A stretch of DNA of 64,000 nt, from positions 1 to 64,000 of the forward strand of contig JACJNY010000036.1 of NCBI GenBank assembly GCA_014695295.1, in the 5' to 3' direction. How positions within the stretch are numbered: position 1 is the stretch's first letter; every line of letters begins with the position of its first letter. Under the pieces are notes generated by a model. That model had not been told where the DNA came from. It did not search any database and was given only the letters and a program-made list of their open reading frames with translations. Below are positions 50,995-59,430 of the stretch, piece by piece. This DNA is from Microcoleus sp. FACHB-61 (GTDB lineage Bacteria > Cyanobacteriota > Cyanobacteriia > Cyanobacteriales > Microcoleaceae). The position numbers and the translations under genes are program-made.

Positions 50995-51999
50995 ATGTCT
51001 GACCTTCCTTTCACTTTAGACCAGTTACGCATTCTCAAGGCGATCGCCTCTGAAGGAAGCTTCAAACGCGCCGCGGACAGCCTCTATGTATCCCAGCCAG
51101 CAGTTAGCTTGCAAGTGCAAAACTTAGAGAGACAATTGGACGTGCCGCTGTTTGACCGGGGGGGGCGGCGGGCTCAACTGACCGAAGCCGGACACCTGCT
51201 GCTGAGTTACGGCGAGAAAATTTTATCGCTTTGCCAGGAAACTTGTCGAGCTCTGGAAGACTTGCAAAATCTGCAAGGCGGTACTTTGATCGTGGGCGCT
51301 TCTCAAACAACGGGGACGTATTTGCTGCCGCGGATGATCGGGATGTTTCGCCAAAAGTACCCGGATGTAGCAGTACAGCTTCACGTTCACTCGACTCGCC
51401 GCACGGCGTGGAGTGTGGCCAACGGGCAAATCGATTTGGCAATTGTTGGCGGAGAAATTCCTACCGAACTTGTAGAAGCTTTAGAAATTGTTCCTTACGC
51501 TGAGGACGAACTGGCTCTGATTCTCCCTCCATCTCACCCGATGGTACAACAAGAAAGTATCCAAAAAGAAGACCTTTACAAATTGCAGTTTATTTCCCTC
51601 GATTCGCAGTCTACTATCCGGAAAGTAATCGATCAGGTACTGACTCGCTGCGGCATTGACACGCGCCGCTTGAAAATCGAAATGGAGCTAAATTCGATCG
51701 AAGCAATTAAAAATGCCGTTCAGTCGGGGCTGGGAGCTGCTTTTGTCTCGGTTTCGGCGATCGAAAAAGAGTTGCTCATGGGCGTCTTGCACAAATCTCA
51801 AATGGACGAAGTTTTGGTAACTCGGATTTTGTCGCTGATTTACAACCCCAACCGCTACCGTTCTAAAGCTGCGGAGGCTTTCAGCAATGAAATTTTGCCC
51901 CAGTTTGCTACTTATTCTACCATCCACGAGAAGAAAGAACGCCCGGCGATCGATTTGGGATTCATAGAAATAGCAACTCCCAACTCGGCGGGAACTTAA
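50995..51999 (+). CDS. rbcR: LysR-type regulator RbcR
   Basis: 334 residues. N-terminal winged helix: [48 protein letters not shown]. The effector domain ([21 protein letters not shown] ... [15 protein letters not shown] ... [25 protein letters not shown]) matches the cyanobacterial/plastid RbcR (Ycf30) type, and the length is typical. RbcR activates Rubisco genes and senses carbon metabolites. It is next to the NnrU gene, thioredoxin-like gene and ndhF1, as in other cyanobacterial genomes. Possible targets include the NDH-1 genes alongside. Confidence 0.9.
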   Translation: MSDLPFTLDQLRILKAIASEGSFKRAADSLYVSQPAVSLQVQNLERQLDVPLFDRGGRRAQLTEAGHLLLSYGEKILSLCQETCRALEDLQNLQGGTLIVGASQTTGTYLLPRMIGMFRQKYPDVAVQLHVHSTRRTAWSVANGQIDLAIVGGEIPTELVEALEIVPYAEDELALILPPSHPMVQQESIQKEDLYKLQFISLDSQSTIRKVIDQVLTRCGIDTRRLKIEMELNSIEAIKNAVQSGLGAAFVSVSAIEKELLMGVLHKSQMDEVLVTRILSLIYNPNRYRSKAAEAFSNEILPQFATYSTIHEKKERPAIDLGFIEIATPNSAGT

Positions 52000-52074
52000 T
52001 CTATTAGGTCGCCGGTTGTTAGCAGTTCGCGGTTAGTTGAGAAATCGGAATCTGATTTAACAATCACTTTTTAT

Positions 52075-52137
52075 TCCTTCTTCCCTCTTCCTTCTTCCTT
52101 CTTCCCTCTTCCTTCTTCCCTCTTCCTTCTTCTTAGC
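52075..52137. repeat. TTCCTTC/TTCCCTC tandem tract
   Basis: About eight 7-mer units (CTTCTTC, CTTCCCT variants) just before the kinase start codon. Same simple-repeat family as 4550-4616. Its position in the 5' leader could affect expression by slippage (inference). Confidence 0.75.
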
Positions 52138-52145
52138 AAACAAAA

Positions 52146-53612
52146 ATGGAAGTTTACTGCACCCGCCCGGGCTGCCCGCGCCCTCAAAACTATTTTCCCG
52201 ACCTCGATGACAGTTCGCGGCTGAAAACGGTGCAGCAAAAGTTTTGCACCGCTTGCGGGATGCCCATGATTTTGAGCGGCCGGTATTTGCCCGTGAGGTT
52301 GTTGGGTCAAGGCGGTTTTGGGGCGGCTTTTTTGGCCCGAGACCGCTATACTCCGGCGATGCGGCAGTGCGTTGCTAAACTTTTGCAGCCGTCGGTAAGC
52401 CTGACTCCGGCACAGCTAACAATCGCTCAAACTCTGTTTGAACGGGAAGCGGCGGTGCTGGAAGAACTGGGAAACGAACATTCGCAAATTCCGAGTTTGC
52501 TGGCGTTTTTTGAGCTGAGTGTTCCGAGTTTGCAGCCGGGGAAAAACGATCAGTTTTTCTATTTGGTTCAAGAATTTATTGACGGTGAAAATTTGGAGGA
52601 TGAACTGGCTGTTAAAGGCAAGTTTTCGGAAGCCCAGACGGTGGAGGTGCTGCGGGAAATTTTGAAGATTCTCGATTTTGTGCATTCTCGCGGTTCGATT
52701 CACCGGGATATTAAACCTGCTAATATTATGCGGGCTAAAAATGGTCGGCTTTATTTATTAGATTTTGGGGCTGTTAAACAAGTAACACAAAGTGTTGGAA
52801 GTGTAAAAGCTTCGACTGGGATTTATTCTTTGGGTTACGCTCCGCCAGAACAGATGAGCGGGCAAGAAGTTTATCCGGCAACTGATTTGTATGCTTTGGG
52901 TGTGACTTGCATTACTTTGCTGAGCGGTTTGCAGCCGACGGAGTTGTTTGATAGTTATAGAAACGAATGGAATTGGCAGTCGCGGGTGCAGGTAAGTTCG
53001 CGCTTGGCTCACGTTCTCGATCGAATGTTATTATCAGCTCCCAGCCAGCGTTTTCAATCTGCGAGTGAGGTGGAAGCGGCTCTGATGTCCCGGCCTCAAC
53101 AACATTCTCAACCACCTACAGTCGTGGTGGCGCCGCCTCCGATACCTATTCAACCGACTCAGCAGCCTCCTGTACCGACTCCGCAGCCTCCTGTACGGGC
53201 TCCTGCAACACCTCCAGGAGGGCTGCAACCTTCGCAGAGAGCGACTTTTTCGATTTGGGAGGTTTTGTCGGGGGCTGCGTTTACGGGTTTTGAGGGGGGG
53301 CTGCTGGCGATCGCCCTGACGAGTTTGCCGCTGTCTCCTGGCGTTGGTATCGGATTGTTGGGGATGATTGTGGCGGGTCTGATTTACGGCCAGTACCGCA
53401 GGGCGATCGAACAAACTGAGATGTTGATTATTGGCGCAGGTACTCTGGCTATGCTGTGGTTTTTCCCGGCTTTACAGACGGCGGCACTTGCGATTTATCC
53501 GAATTCTCCGATCACTGGCGTTTTGTTTGTGGGATGGTTGGGTGCTTTGGGGGCGATCGCTGGAACAGCTATTTTTCGGTTGATTTATAAGTTACTTTCT
53601 AATATCTTTTAA
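52146..53612 (+). CDS. Ser/Thr protein kinase with C-terminal membrane helices
   Basis: 488 residues. A short Cys-containing start (C5, C10, C36, C39: YCTRPGCP ... FCTACG), similar to the kinase-FGE protein at 28550, is followed by a Hanks-type kinase: GQGGFGAAFLARD, HRDIKPANIM (about 187-196), LLDFGAVKQ, and YAPPEQ in the activation segment. A Pro-rich linker (VVVAPPPIPIQPTQQPPVPTP) leads to about four membrane helices (IWEVLSGAAFTGFEGGLLAI ... GVLFVGWLGALGAIAG). It is a membrane-bound kinase; substrate unknown. The catalytic residues are intact. It starts just after a TTCCTTC tract. Confidence 0.9.
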   Translation: MEVYCTRPGCPRPQNYFPDLDDSSRLKTVQQKFCTACGMPMILSGRYLPVRLLGQGGFGAAFLARDRYTPAMRQCVAKLLQPSVSLTPAQLTIAQTLFEREAAVLEELGNEHSQIPSLLAFFELSVPSLQPGKNDQFFYLVQEFIDGENLEDELAVKGKFSEAQTVEVLREILKILDFVHSRGSIHRDIKPANIMRAKNGRLYLLDFGAVKQVTQSVGSVKASTGIYSLGYAPPEQMSGQEVYPATDLYALGVTCITLLSGLQPTELFDSYRNEWNWQSRVQVSSRLAHVLDRMLLSAPSQRFQSASEVEAALMSRPQQHSQPPTVVVAPPPIPIQPTQQPPVPTPQPPVRAPATPPGGLQPSQRATFSIWEVLSGAAFTGFEGGLLAIALTSLPLSPGVGIGLLGMIVAGLIYGQYRRAIEQTEMLIIGAGTLAMLWFFPALQTAALAIYPNSPITGVLFVGWLGALGAIAGTAIFRLIYKLLSNIF

Positions 53613-53730
53613 GGCGATAGTTAATGACTAATAACCACATTCCAGGACTCACAAATGGTATTATGTAGGGTGCGCAGTGCGCACCTTACCGCTATTATGT
53701 AAGTCCTGGACTAATGACTAATGGCTTCTT

Positions 53731-54507
53731 TTAGTCTTGCTGGGTAGTAAACTGGCGGGCGCCGATTAAAGAAAAGGCGATCGCAGCCACTAACAAAACA
53801 GGTATGCTGTACCAAGGAAACTTTCCCACATCGTAAGCAGCAGCTCTCAATCCAATGCTGGCATAAGTCAGCGGCAATAGATAAACTATTCCTTTCAGGG
53901 CTACCGGCAGCGACGCTGGATCGAAAAATGTCGCTCCTAAAAATGACATCGGAGTTATCAGAAAATTATTGTACAATCCGACAGATTCCAGAGATTTTAC
54001 GGTTAACCCAACTATTACTCCCATGCCCGCAAATACAGCGCAGTTGAGAATTATCATTAACAAAAATAGCGGATTCAGAAAGACGAGCTTTTGAGTAAAC
54101 AAAACTGCTACTAAAATCACAGAAACTGAAGTCAGCATTCCCCGCAATATTCCTGCTAACATTTTGCCCGCGTGCAAAGCGAGCGGGTGTACTGGCAGCA
54201 ACAGCAATTCCTCAAATGTTTTAGTATAAAGGCGTTCGCCGCAAATCGAAAATACTGTGCCGGTAAAACTTACTGTCATTGATGAAAGTGCTACCATTCC
54301 CGGCAGCATAAATTCTAAATAATTGCCGCCAATTGCAGGTTTAGGCAAGGAACTTCCCAACCCGAAACCAAAAGCGAGAATGTAAATTACTGGGGATACT
54401 AAACCAGCGGCGGCAACTGGCAGGATTCGGACTCGCAAATCTAACCATTCTCCCCAAAACACGGTGATGGTGTCTGTTAATATAGTTATCAGCGATGTTT
54501 TTTTCAT
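53731..54507 (-). CDS. ABC-2-type transport permease
   Basis: 258 residues with about six membrane helices, typical ABC2_membrane layout: a cytoplasmic start (TDTITVFWGEWLDLRVRILPV), then VSPVIYILAFGFGLG, a conserved segment GNYLEFMLPGMVALSSMTVSFTGTVFSICGERLYTKTFEELLLLPVHPL, and C-terminal helices. It would be the membrane part of an ABC exporter (lipid, polysaccharide, drug, or sodium). No ATPase gene is adjacent in the window, so the partner is unknown. Confidence 0.87.
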   Translation of the reverse strand: MKKTSLITILTDTITVFWGEWLDLRVRILPVAAAGLVSPVIYILAFGFGLGSSLPKPAIGGNYLEFMLPGMVALSSMTVSFTGTVFSICGERLYTKTFEELLLLPVHPLALHAGKMLAGILRGMLTSVSVILVAVLFTQKLVFLNPLFLLMIILNCAVFAGMGVIVGLTVKSLESVGLYNNFLITPMSFLGATFFDPASLPVALKGIVYLLPLTYASIGLRAAAYDVGKFPWYSIPVLLVAAIAFSLIGARQFTTQQD

Positions 54508-54545
54508 AATTAGATACTATGGTCTTCCTATAGCAGTAAAGCTAT

Positions 54546-54674
54546 TGATGTATTAAATCTTGTACGTTAGTTAATAAGGGTAAGATGCGCAGCGCCCACC
54601 CTACAGATAATCTTAAGGTGCGCAGTGCGAACCCTACAGATAATTGATTTATTAAATTGTGTACGTTAGCTAAA
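54546..54674. repeat. Duplicated segment between the ABC-2 and HAD genes
   Basis: TTGATGTATTAAATCTTGTA (54546 on) and TTGATTTATTAAATTGTGTA (54645 on), both continuing with CGTTAG(T/C)TAA, are direct repeats about 99 bp apart. Between them are two related GGTGCGCAGTGCG/CCCTACAGATAAT units. A related hairpin GTAGGGTGCGCAGTGCGCAC stands at 53664. No gene. Confidence 0.65.
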
Positions 54675-54683
54675 ATTGTAAAG

Positions 54684-55403
54684 TTAAAATGCCAAATAAT
54701 CAAGGCTGCTGCACTGTTCTATTTTCGTTTCAGTTAAGGGCAATTTGCCTGATTCTACTTTTTCCGGTTCTCGGTTCAACCAAATTGCTTTTAATCCAGC
54801 GGCTTTAGCACCGCAATAATCAGCTTTGAAGCTGTCGCCGATATGCAACACATTTTCGGCAATGCAGTTGTGCTTTTGCAAAGCAGCGGTAAAAATTTGA
54901 GAGTCGGGTTTTGCGGCGCCAACTTCGGTAGAAATTGTCACTGATGTGAAATATTCTGCTAAATTGAGTGCTTTTAATACTGCATAAATTCTGGAATCGA
55001 AATTCGATACTACTGCTAATTCAATTCCTTGTTGCTGCCACTTATTTAATGCTGGCAATACGTCGGGATAGACAAACCAAGGTTCGGCGGTGGCAAAATG
55101 AGCGTAGAGTTCGGCAAAGAATTTGGGAAAGTCTGAAAATTGGTTAAAAACGCCTGCTATTTGAAAAGCTTTCGCGGCAACTGCTTGCCACCATTCAAAT
55201 TCTAGTTGGGGAATTTTTGCTAATTCTCTTCCGGGAAATGCCATCGAATTTGAGTCAGCAAAACTTTGGAAAAAAGCTGTATTTAAGTCTTCGTTAGAAA
55301 CAGTTATTCCCCAACGGCGGGCGAATTTTCCGTAGACTTCGCCGACGCTGCCGCGAACGTCAAATAGTGTACCGGCGGCATCGAGAAAAATAATTTTGGT
55401 CAT
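54684..55403 (-). CDS. HAD-superfamily hydrolase, REG-2-like
   Basis: 239 residues from ATG 55403 (MTKIIFLDAAGTLFD); the frame is open 29 codons upstream but that part looks like intergenic sequence. Motif I is DAAGT: the first Asp is present, but the usual second Asp (general acid/base of DxDGT) is Ala, as in REG-2-like members. Motif II is VVSNFD, the motif III Lys lies in VGAAKPDSQIF, and motif IV is HIGDSFKADYCGAKAAG. A cap segment is between I and II. The loss of the second Asp suggests weak or different activity. Substrate unknown. It stands alone between ABC-2 and S9 genes. Confidence 0.88.
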   Translation of the reverse strand: MTKIIFLDAAGTLFDVRGSVGEVYGKFARRWGITVSNEDLNTAFFQSFADSNSMAFPGRELAKIPQLEFEWWQAVAAKAFQIAGVFNQFSDFPKFFAELYAHFATAEPWFVYPDVLPALNKWQQQGIELAVVSNFDSRIYAVLKALNLAEYFTSVTISTEVGAAKPDSQIFTAALQKHNCIAENVLHIGDSFKADYCGAKAAGLKAIWLNREPEKVESGKLPLTETKIEQCSSLDYLAF

Positions 55404-55566
55404 TTGAGAAGAAAAAGGGAAGAGGGAAGAGGACTTATCGCACATCCGGTTGCATCGGAATGATTTAACCACAGAGGACACAGAGAACACAGAGGAAAAG
55501 AAGAGAAGAGAAGAGAAAAGAGATTTGAATAATTCCTTCTTTCTTCTTCCTTTTTCCTTCTTCCTT

Positions 55567-57480
55567 CTAATTAGTTGTTTGCGGATTCACTACACCAGAA
55601 TGATTGGCAATGTTGGCCGCAGGTTCAAATCTGCCTCCTAAATATTTGGCTAGGAATTCTTCGGCGATCGCATAAAAGTGCAGGCGATTTTCCGGCCGCG
55701 CAAATCCGTGTCCTTCGTCTGTATAAAGCACGTATTCTACAGGTTTGCCGGCTTGCTTCATGGCATTGACAATTTGCTCGCTTTCTGCTTCTTTCACTCG
55801 CGGGTCGTTGGCACCTTGGGCGATTAGCAAAGGTTTCTGGATGCGATCGACAAAAAATAAAGGCGAGATCGATTTCAGAAACTCTGGTTCTGTTTCCAAA
55901 TTACCGACGCGGTGATACATACTTGCTTTGAGCGGTTCCCAGTAAGGGGGAATACTTTGCAGCAGTGTAATCAAATTGCTTGGCCCGACAATATCGACGG
56001 CGCAGGCAAAAACATCGGGACTAAAAGTCAATCCCGCTAAGGCAGCATAACCACCGTAAGAACCGCCCATAATCGCAATTTTATCTGGTTGAGAAATCCC
56101 TGTTTCTACAAGCCAATTAACCCCATCTAGCAAGTCGTCGTGCATCTTAGCCGCCCATTCGCGATTGCCGGCATTGAGAAAGGCTTTGCCGTAGCCGGTG
56201 GAACCGCGAAAATTGATTTGCAAAACGGCGTAACCTCGGTTTGCCAGCCATTGGGCTTGTGGATTGTAACCCCAGGTATCGCGTGCCCAAGGGCCACCGT
56301 GAACAAGCAAGACTGTCGGTACGGGTGTGGCGACGCCGACAGGTTTTGTCAGGTAGCCGTGAATGGTTAAACCATCTCTTGCGGTGTAAGAAATGGGTTC
56401 CATTGATGATAGCGGTAGCCCTTCGAGTTTGGGTTGGTTGCTGAACAGAAAGGTGAAGGTTTTGGAGGCGCGATCGTACGCATAGTAGTAAACTGGGCCG
56501 TCGTCTGTCATGTAAGCGACTAGCCAAGTGGTATCGGCGAGGTTGCGGCTGGTGATGGAGAATTCGCCGGGGCGGAATTTGCCGAGATCCTCAAAATCCT
56601 CTGCTATGCTTTGGTCTAAAATCTGCCACTCTTGCTTGTCCTTGTAGAAGGAAACCGCCTGAATCTCTCGCTTGGTGGGGTGTACGACAATGCCGCCGAC
56701 ATCGTATTCTGGGTCAGAGGCGAGATCGGTTTCTTGCTTGGTTTCTAAGTCGAGTGCGATCAAACGTTCGGCGTTAGCATCGTGATTGCCCATGATGTAA
56801 AGAATTTTGCCGTTTTCTGAGAACATGACGGCACTGCCTTCCTCATCGGGCCCCCATCTTCGCAGGCTTTCCCAAGACTTCTGTGCAGTTTCCCGAAACA
56901 CCAATTCTGAGCCGCCCTCGGCAGTTGTGGCTGTGCCCGCCCGCACTTGAAATTGGGCGTCAGCAGTCCAACCGACGATGTTACCTGGGTTGTCGGTGTC
57001 AAATTCAACGGCACCATTTTTGAGGTTGATGCGGTAAACGTCGTGTTTGCTGCGATCGCGGATGTTCATTCCCACTAATATTTCATTGGGGAAGTTGCGG
57101 TCAAAGGCGATCGGCTGAGCTTGAACGCCTTGAAATGGTGTCAAGTCGCGAACCTGATTTGACTGGATATTGACTGAGAATAAATGCCAGTTTTCATCAC
57201 CCTCGGCATCTTGGAGGTAAATTAACTCTTCGCCGCTGTAAGTCCAGAAAAAGATGCGGATGCCCCGTTTTTTATCTGCTGTCAGTTGGCGATCGTCTGC
57301 TTGACCGACGGTACGCAATTGCACTTGCAAAACGTTGTTTTCATCTGGTGCAATGTAGGCGAGATACTTGCCGTCGGGTGAAAGCTGGGGGCGGGTTTTT
57401 TCGGGATTTCCGAACAGAATTTCCCGCTGAATGAGGGGCGGAATTTCGGTTTTTGGCTGTTGAACTGTTAGATTTTGCAT
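55567..57480 (-). CDS. S9-family prolyl oligopeptidase-like serine peptidase
   Basis: 637 residues. The N-terminal ~360 residues form a beta-propeller (RPQLSPDGKYLAYIAPDENN ... FFWTYSGEELIYLQDAEGDENWHL). The C-terminal hydrolase domain has LLVHGGPWARD (oxyanion), FRGSTGYGKAF, and the triad Ser474 (GGSYGGYA), Asp559 (GANDPRV) and His591 (DEGHGF). It is of the S9C/acylaminoacyl-peptidase or dipeptidyl-peptidase type, cleaving short peptides in the cytosol; no signal peptide. All catalytic residues are intact. A CTTCCTT tract lies just beyond its 3' end (about 55540-55566). Confidence 0.93.
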   Translation of the reverse strand: MQNLTVQQPKTEIPPLIQREILFGNPEKTRPQLSPDGKYLAYIAPDENNVLQVQLRTVGQADDRQLTADKKRGIRIFFWTYSGEELIYLQDAEGDENWHLFSVNIQSNQVRDLTPFQGVQAQPIAFDRNFPNEILVGMNIRDRSKHDVYRINLKNGAVEFDTDNPGNIVGWTADAQFQVRAGTATTAEGGSELVFRETAQKSWESLRRWGPDEEGSAVMFSENGKILYIMGNHDANAERLIALDLETKQETDLASDPEYDVGGIVVHPTKREIQAVSFYKDKQEWQILDQSIAEDFEDLGKFRPGEFSITSRNLADTTWLVAYMTDDGPVYYYAYDRASKTFTFLFSNQPKLEGLPLSSMEPISYTARDGLTIHGYLTKPVGVATPVPTVLLVHGGPWARDTWGYNPQAQWLANRGYAVLQINFRGSTGYGKAFLNAGNREWAAKMHDDLLDGVNWLVETGISQPDKIAIMGGSYGGYAALAGLTFSPDVFACAVDIVGPSNLITLLQSIPPYWEPLKASMYHRVGNLETEPEFLKSISPLFFVDRIQKPLLIAQGANDPRVKEAESEQIVNAMKQAGKPVEYVLYTDEGHGFARPENRLHFYAIAEEFLAKYLGGRFEPAANIANHSGVVNPQTTN

Positions 57481-57510
57481 TTTTTTTGTGCCTAAGATTG
57501 CCTAGCTGAA

Positions 57511-57694
57511 GGGCGGGCAGGATGCCCACCCCACAAAAAAACTGAATCTTGGTGAAACAGGCATCTTGCCTGTTGCTGAACAATAAAACTAATTATTTGT
57601 GGAACAGGCATCTTGCCTGTTGCTGAGGGGCGGGCAGGATGCCCACCCCACAAAAAAACTGAATCTTGGTGGAACAGGCATCTTGCCTGTTGCC
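57511..57694. repeat. Two 66-bp direct repeats of palindromic elements
   Basis: GGGCGGGCAGGATGCCCACC ... AACAGGCATCTTGCCTGTTGC stands at 57511-57577 and again at about 57628-57693, with a related AACAGGCATCTTGCCTGTT unit between them (57603-57621). Each half is itself a palindrome (GGGCAGGATGCCC, AACAGGCATCTTGCCTGTT). Related to the 21927-22033 element core. Confidence 0.8.
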
Positions 57695-57716
57695 GATCTA
57701 TTTGAAGAAGCATCCA

Positions 57717-58910
57717 TTAGCTTTTAAGCAACTCCTGAATCGGCTTGCTAATCCAATTGAAACCAACTTTTAGTTGATGGTCAAATGTTGGCATCCGATA
57801 GAGATAAGCTAAGCGGCGAGCAATGTGTGCTAGTTGTCCGTCGAGTTTAATTCCTAAACCGGCCAGGGTGGCGTTGTCAATTCCTAATGTCATCATTTCT
57901 CCTAGCGGCTGATAGCGGAAAGGAAGTAATGGGCGGCCGGTGAGGGATGCCCAAATGTTCCAGGCGGTGTAGTCAGCTTGCTGGAAGGCTGTTTGGGCTG
58001 TTCCGGGGACTGTTTGACCAGTTGCATCGTGACATTCAGCTAAGTCTCCCAAGGCAAATATATCTGGATGGTCGATAATTTGCATTGTCGGATTGACTGT
58101 TAATTGACCTCGGCGGTTTTGTTTGAGGGGTAGCGATCGCACTGCTTGACTAACTTGAGTTCCTACTGTCCACAGCACTATGTCTACGGGGAGAACATCT
58201 AATTGTCCTTTGTAAAGTAAGGATATTGTGTCCGCTTCGATCGCCTCTACTGCTGTTTCTAAGTCGATCCACACTTTCCGTTTTTCTAAAGCTTTGGTGG
58301 CGGCTTCGCGGTTAAACTCCGGCGATGTCCGCAGAATCATGTCGGTTTGCTCGACTAACCGCACGCGACCTTTGTCTCCGAGTCGATCGGCTAATTTACA
58401 AGCTAATTCTACTCCCGCATAACCGGCGCCGACGATCGCAACCCGAATTTTGTCGGTGTTGCTGGCTTCTAAAAACCGCAGTCTTTCTTCTAAGCGGTAG
58501 GCGTCGTCTAGGGTGCGAAATGAGTAAGCGTATTCAACGGCACCCTTGACCATATCTAGGGGGGTTTCGCCGCCTAAAGCTAAAACAAGGCGATCGCACG
58601 GAATTTCTGGCCCGTCGTGCAACTGCACTCGCTTTTGCTCCAAATCGATGCCGGAGACAGTACCTTGACAAAAGCGCACGCCTGTGTTTTGCAAGAGTTC
58701 GGCAAACGGGGGGGCAATTTCCCAGGTTTGGAGTTCGCCGGTCAGGAGTTCGTACAGCAGGGGAACGAACAAAAATCGATCGCGGCGGTCAACTAGGACA
58801 ATTTCGGGTTTTTCGGTTTTGGAGAAGGGTAACTGACTCAAGCGCAGGGCTGTGTAGAGTCCGCCGAAGCCTCCGCCGAGAATGCAAATCCGGGGTTGTT
58901 GTTGAGTCAT
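57717..58910 (-). CDS. ndbB: Type-2 NAD(P)H dehydrogenase, NdbB-like
   Basis: 397 residues from ATG 58910 (MTQQQPRICILGGGFGGLYTAL); 12 extra open codons upstream lack support. The FAD-binding motif GGGFGG (12-17) and the second Rossmann motif VAIVGAGYAGVELACKL are complete. Also visible are DRFLFVPLLYELLTGEL and DIFALGDLAE, with a C-terminal amphipathic helix (FDHQLKVGFNWISKPIQELL) for membrane attachment. The layout fits the cyanobacterial NdbB/plant NDC1 branch, which reduces the demethyl-naphthoquinone precursor of phylloquinone and other prenylquinones. The exact paralogue (NdbA/B/C) is inferred from resemblance only. It stands alone, flanked by repeats. Confidence 0.85.
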   Translation of the reverse strand: MTQQQPRICILGGGFGGLYTALRLSQLPFSKTEKPEIVLVDRRDRFLFVPLLYELLTGELQTWEIAPPFAELLQNTGVRFCQGTVSGIDLEQKRVQLHDGPEIPCDRLVLALGGETPLDMVKGAVEYAYSFRTLDDAYRLEERLRFLEASNTDKIRVAIVGAGYAGVELACKLADRLGDKGRVRLVEQTDMILRTSPEFNREAATKALEKRKVWIDLETAVEAIEADTISLLYKGQLDVLPVDIVLWTVGTQVSQAVRSLPLKQNRRGQLTVNPTMQIIDHPDIFALGDLAECHDATGQTVPGTAQTAFQQADYTAWNIWASLTGRPLLPFRYQPLGEMMTLGIDNATLAGLGIKLDGQLAHIARRLAYLYRMPTFDHQLKVGFNWISKPIQELLKS

Positions 58911-58961
58911 GGTGTTTTGTTTGAGGGGCGATCGGTAGCAAGGCAACTTATCTTATTGTAA

Positions 58962-59030
58962 CGAGAGTGGGGGAGTGAGGGAGTGGGGTAGTGGGGGAGT
59001 GGGAGAGGGGGGAGTGGGAGAGTGGGGTGG
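58962..59030 (+). repeat. G-rich minisatellite
   Basis: Irregular tandem copies of GGGGGAGTGGGA/GAGTGGGG. Many GGG runs are spaced by 2-4 bases, so a G-quadruplex in the plus strand is possible. Similar CCCCCACTCC runs occur in the PiT gene's central loop (about 7735-7755). Confidence 0.7.
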
Positions 59031-59090
59031 GAAAATATTCCCTCTTTCCCTCGAACCTCAACATCCATCCGTTAAATCCGTTAAACCCAC

Positions 59091-59206
59091 ATCTTGCAGC
59101 ATTGTCGCTTAACAGGCCCGATGGCCTGTTCCACAAAGAATCATTTCTGGTGGGCCGTTTCTTCTAGCCCGCCCCTAAAAGCCTTATTGAGAATGGTGCA
59201 ACATCT
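59091..59206. repeat. Palindromic dispersed element within TTAAATCCG tandem units
   Basis: Starts ATCTTGCAGCATTGTCGC and ends TTGAGAATGGTGCAACATCT; contains AACAGGCCCGATGGCCTGTT. TTAAATCCG units occur on either side, so it appears to have inserted into a short tandem array. Same family as 21927, 39643 and 63037. Confidence 0.7.
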
Positions 59207-59430
59207 CAGTTAAATCCGTTAAATCCGTTAAACAATCCGTTGTCGAACTGTTTTCTACATATCTAGCCTTGATTAGCTCTACCTATTAGCCACTCTCAAA
59301 TTTTCTGAATGTTCGCAGAACTAATTTTGTACTATATTAGTTTATAACGAATTGTTGCGCAAATTAAATTCACTTTTTATAGGGTCATCTACTCTAACAC
59401 TTGCCCCCGCACTCACAAGTGAAAAAAATC

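Larger units (their letters stand above)
58911..59430. other. Divergent region with G-rich minisatellite and palindromic element
   Basis: 520 bp between ndbB (minus) and the PAS kinase (plus). A GGGAGTGGG-type minisatellite lies at 58962-59030, a palindromic element at 59091-59206, and TTAAATCCG 9-mer tandem units on both sides of it (about 59069-59085 and 59210-59233). The PAS kinase promoter should be in 59240-59420. Confidence 0.65.

Noticed and set aside
53664-53690. Terminator of the kinase gene
   Set aside because: GGTGCGCAGTGCGCACC is palindromic but lacks a T-run and recurs as a dispersed repeat at 54580-54640.
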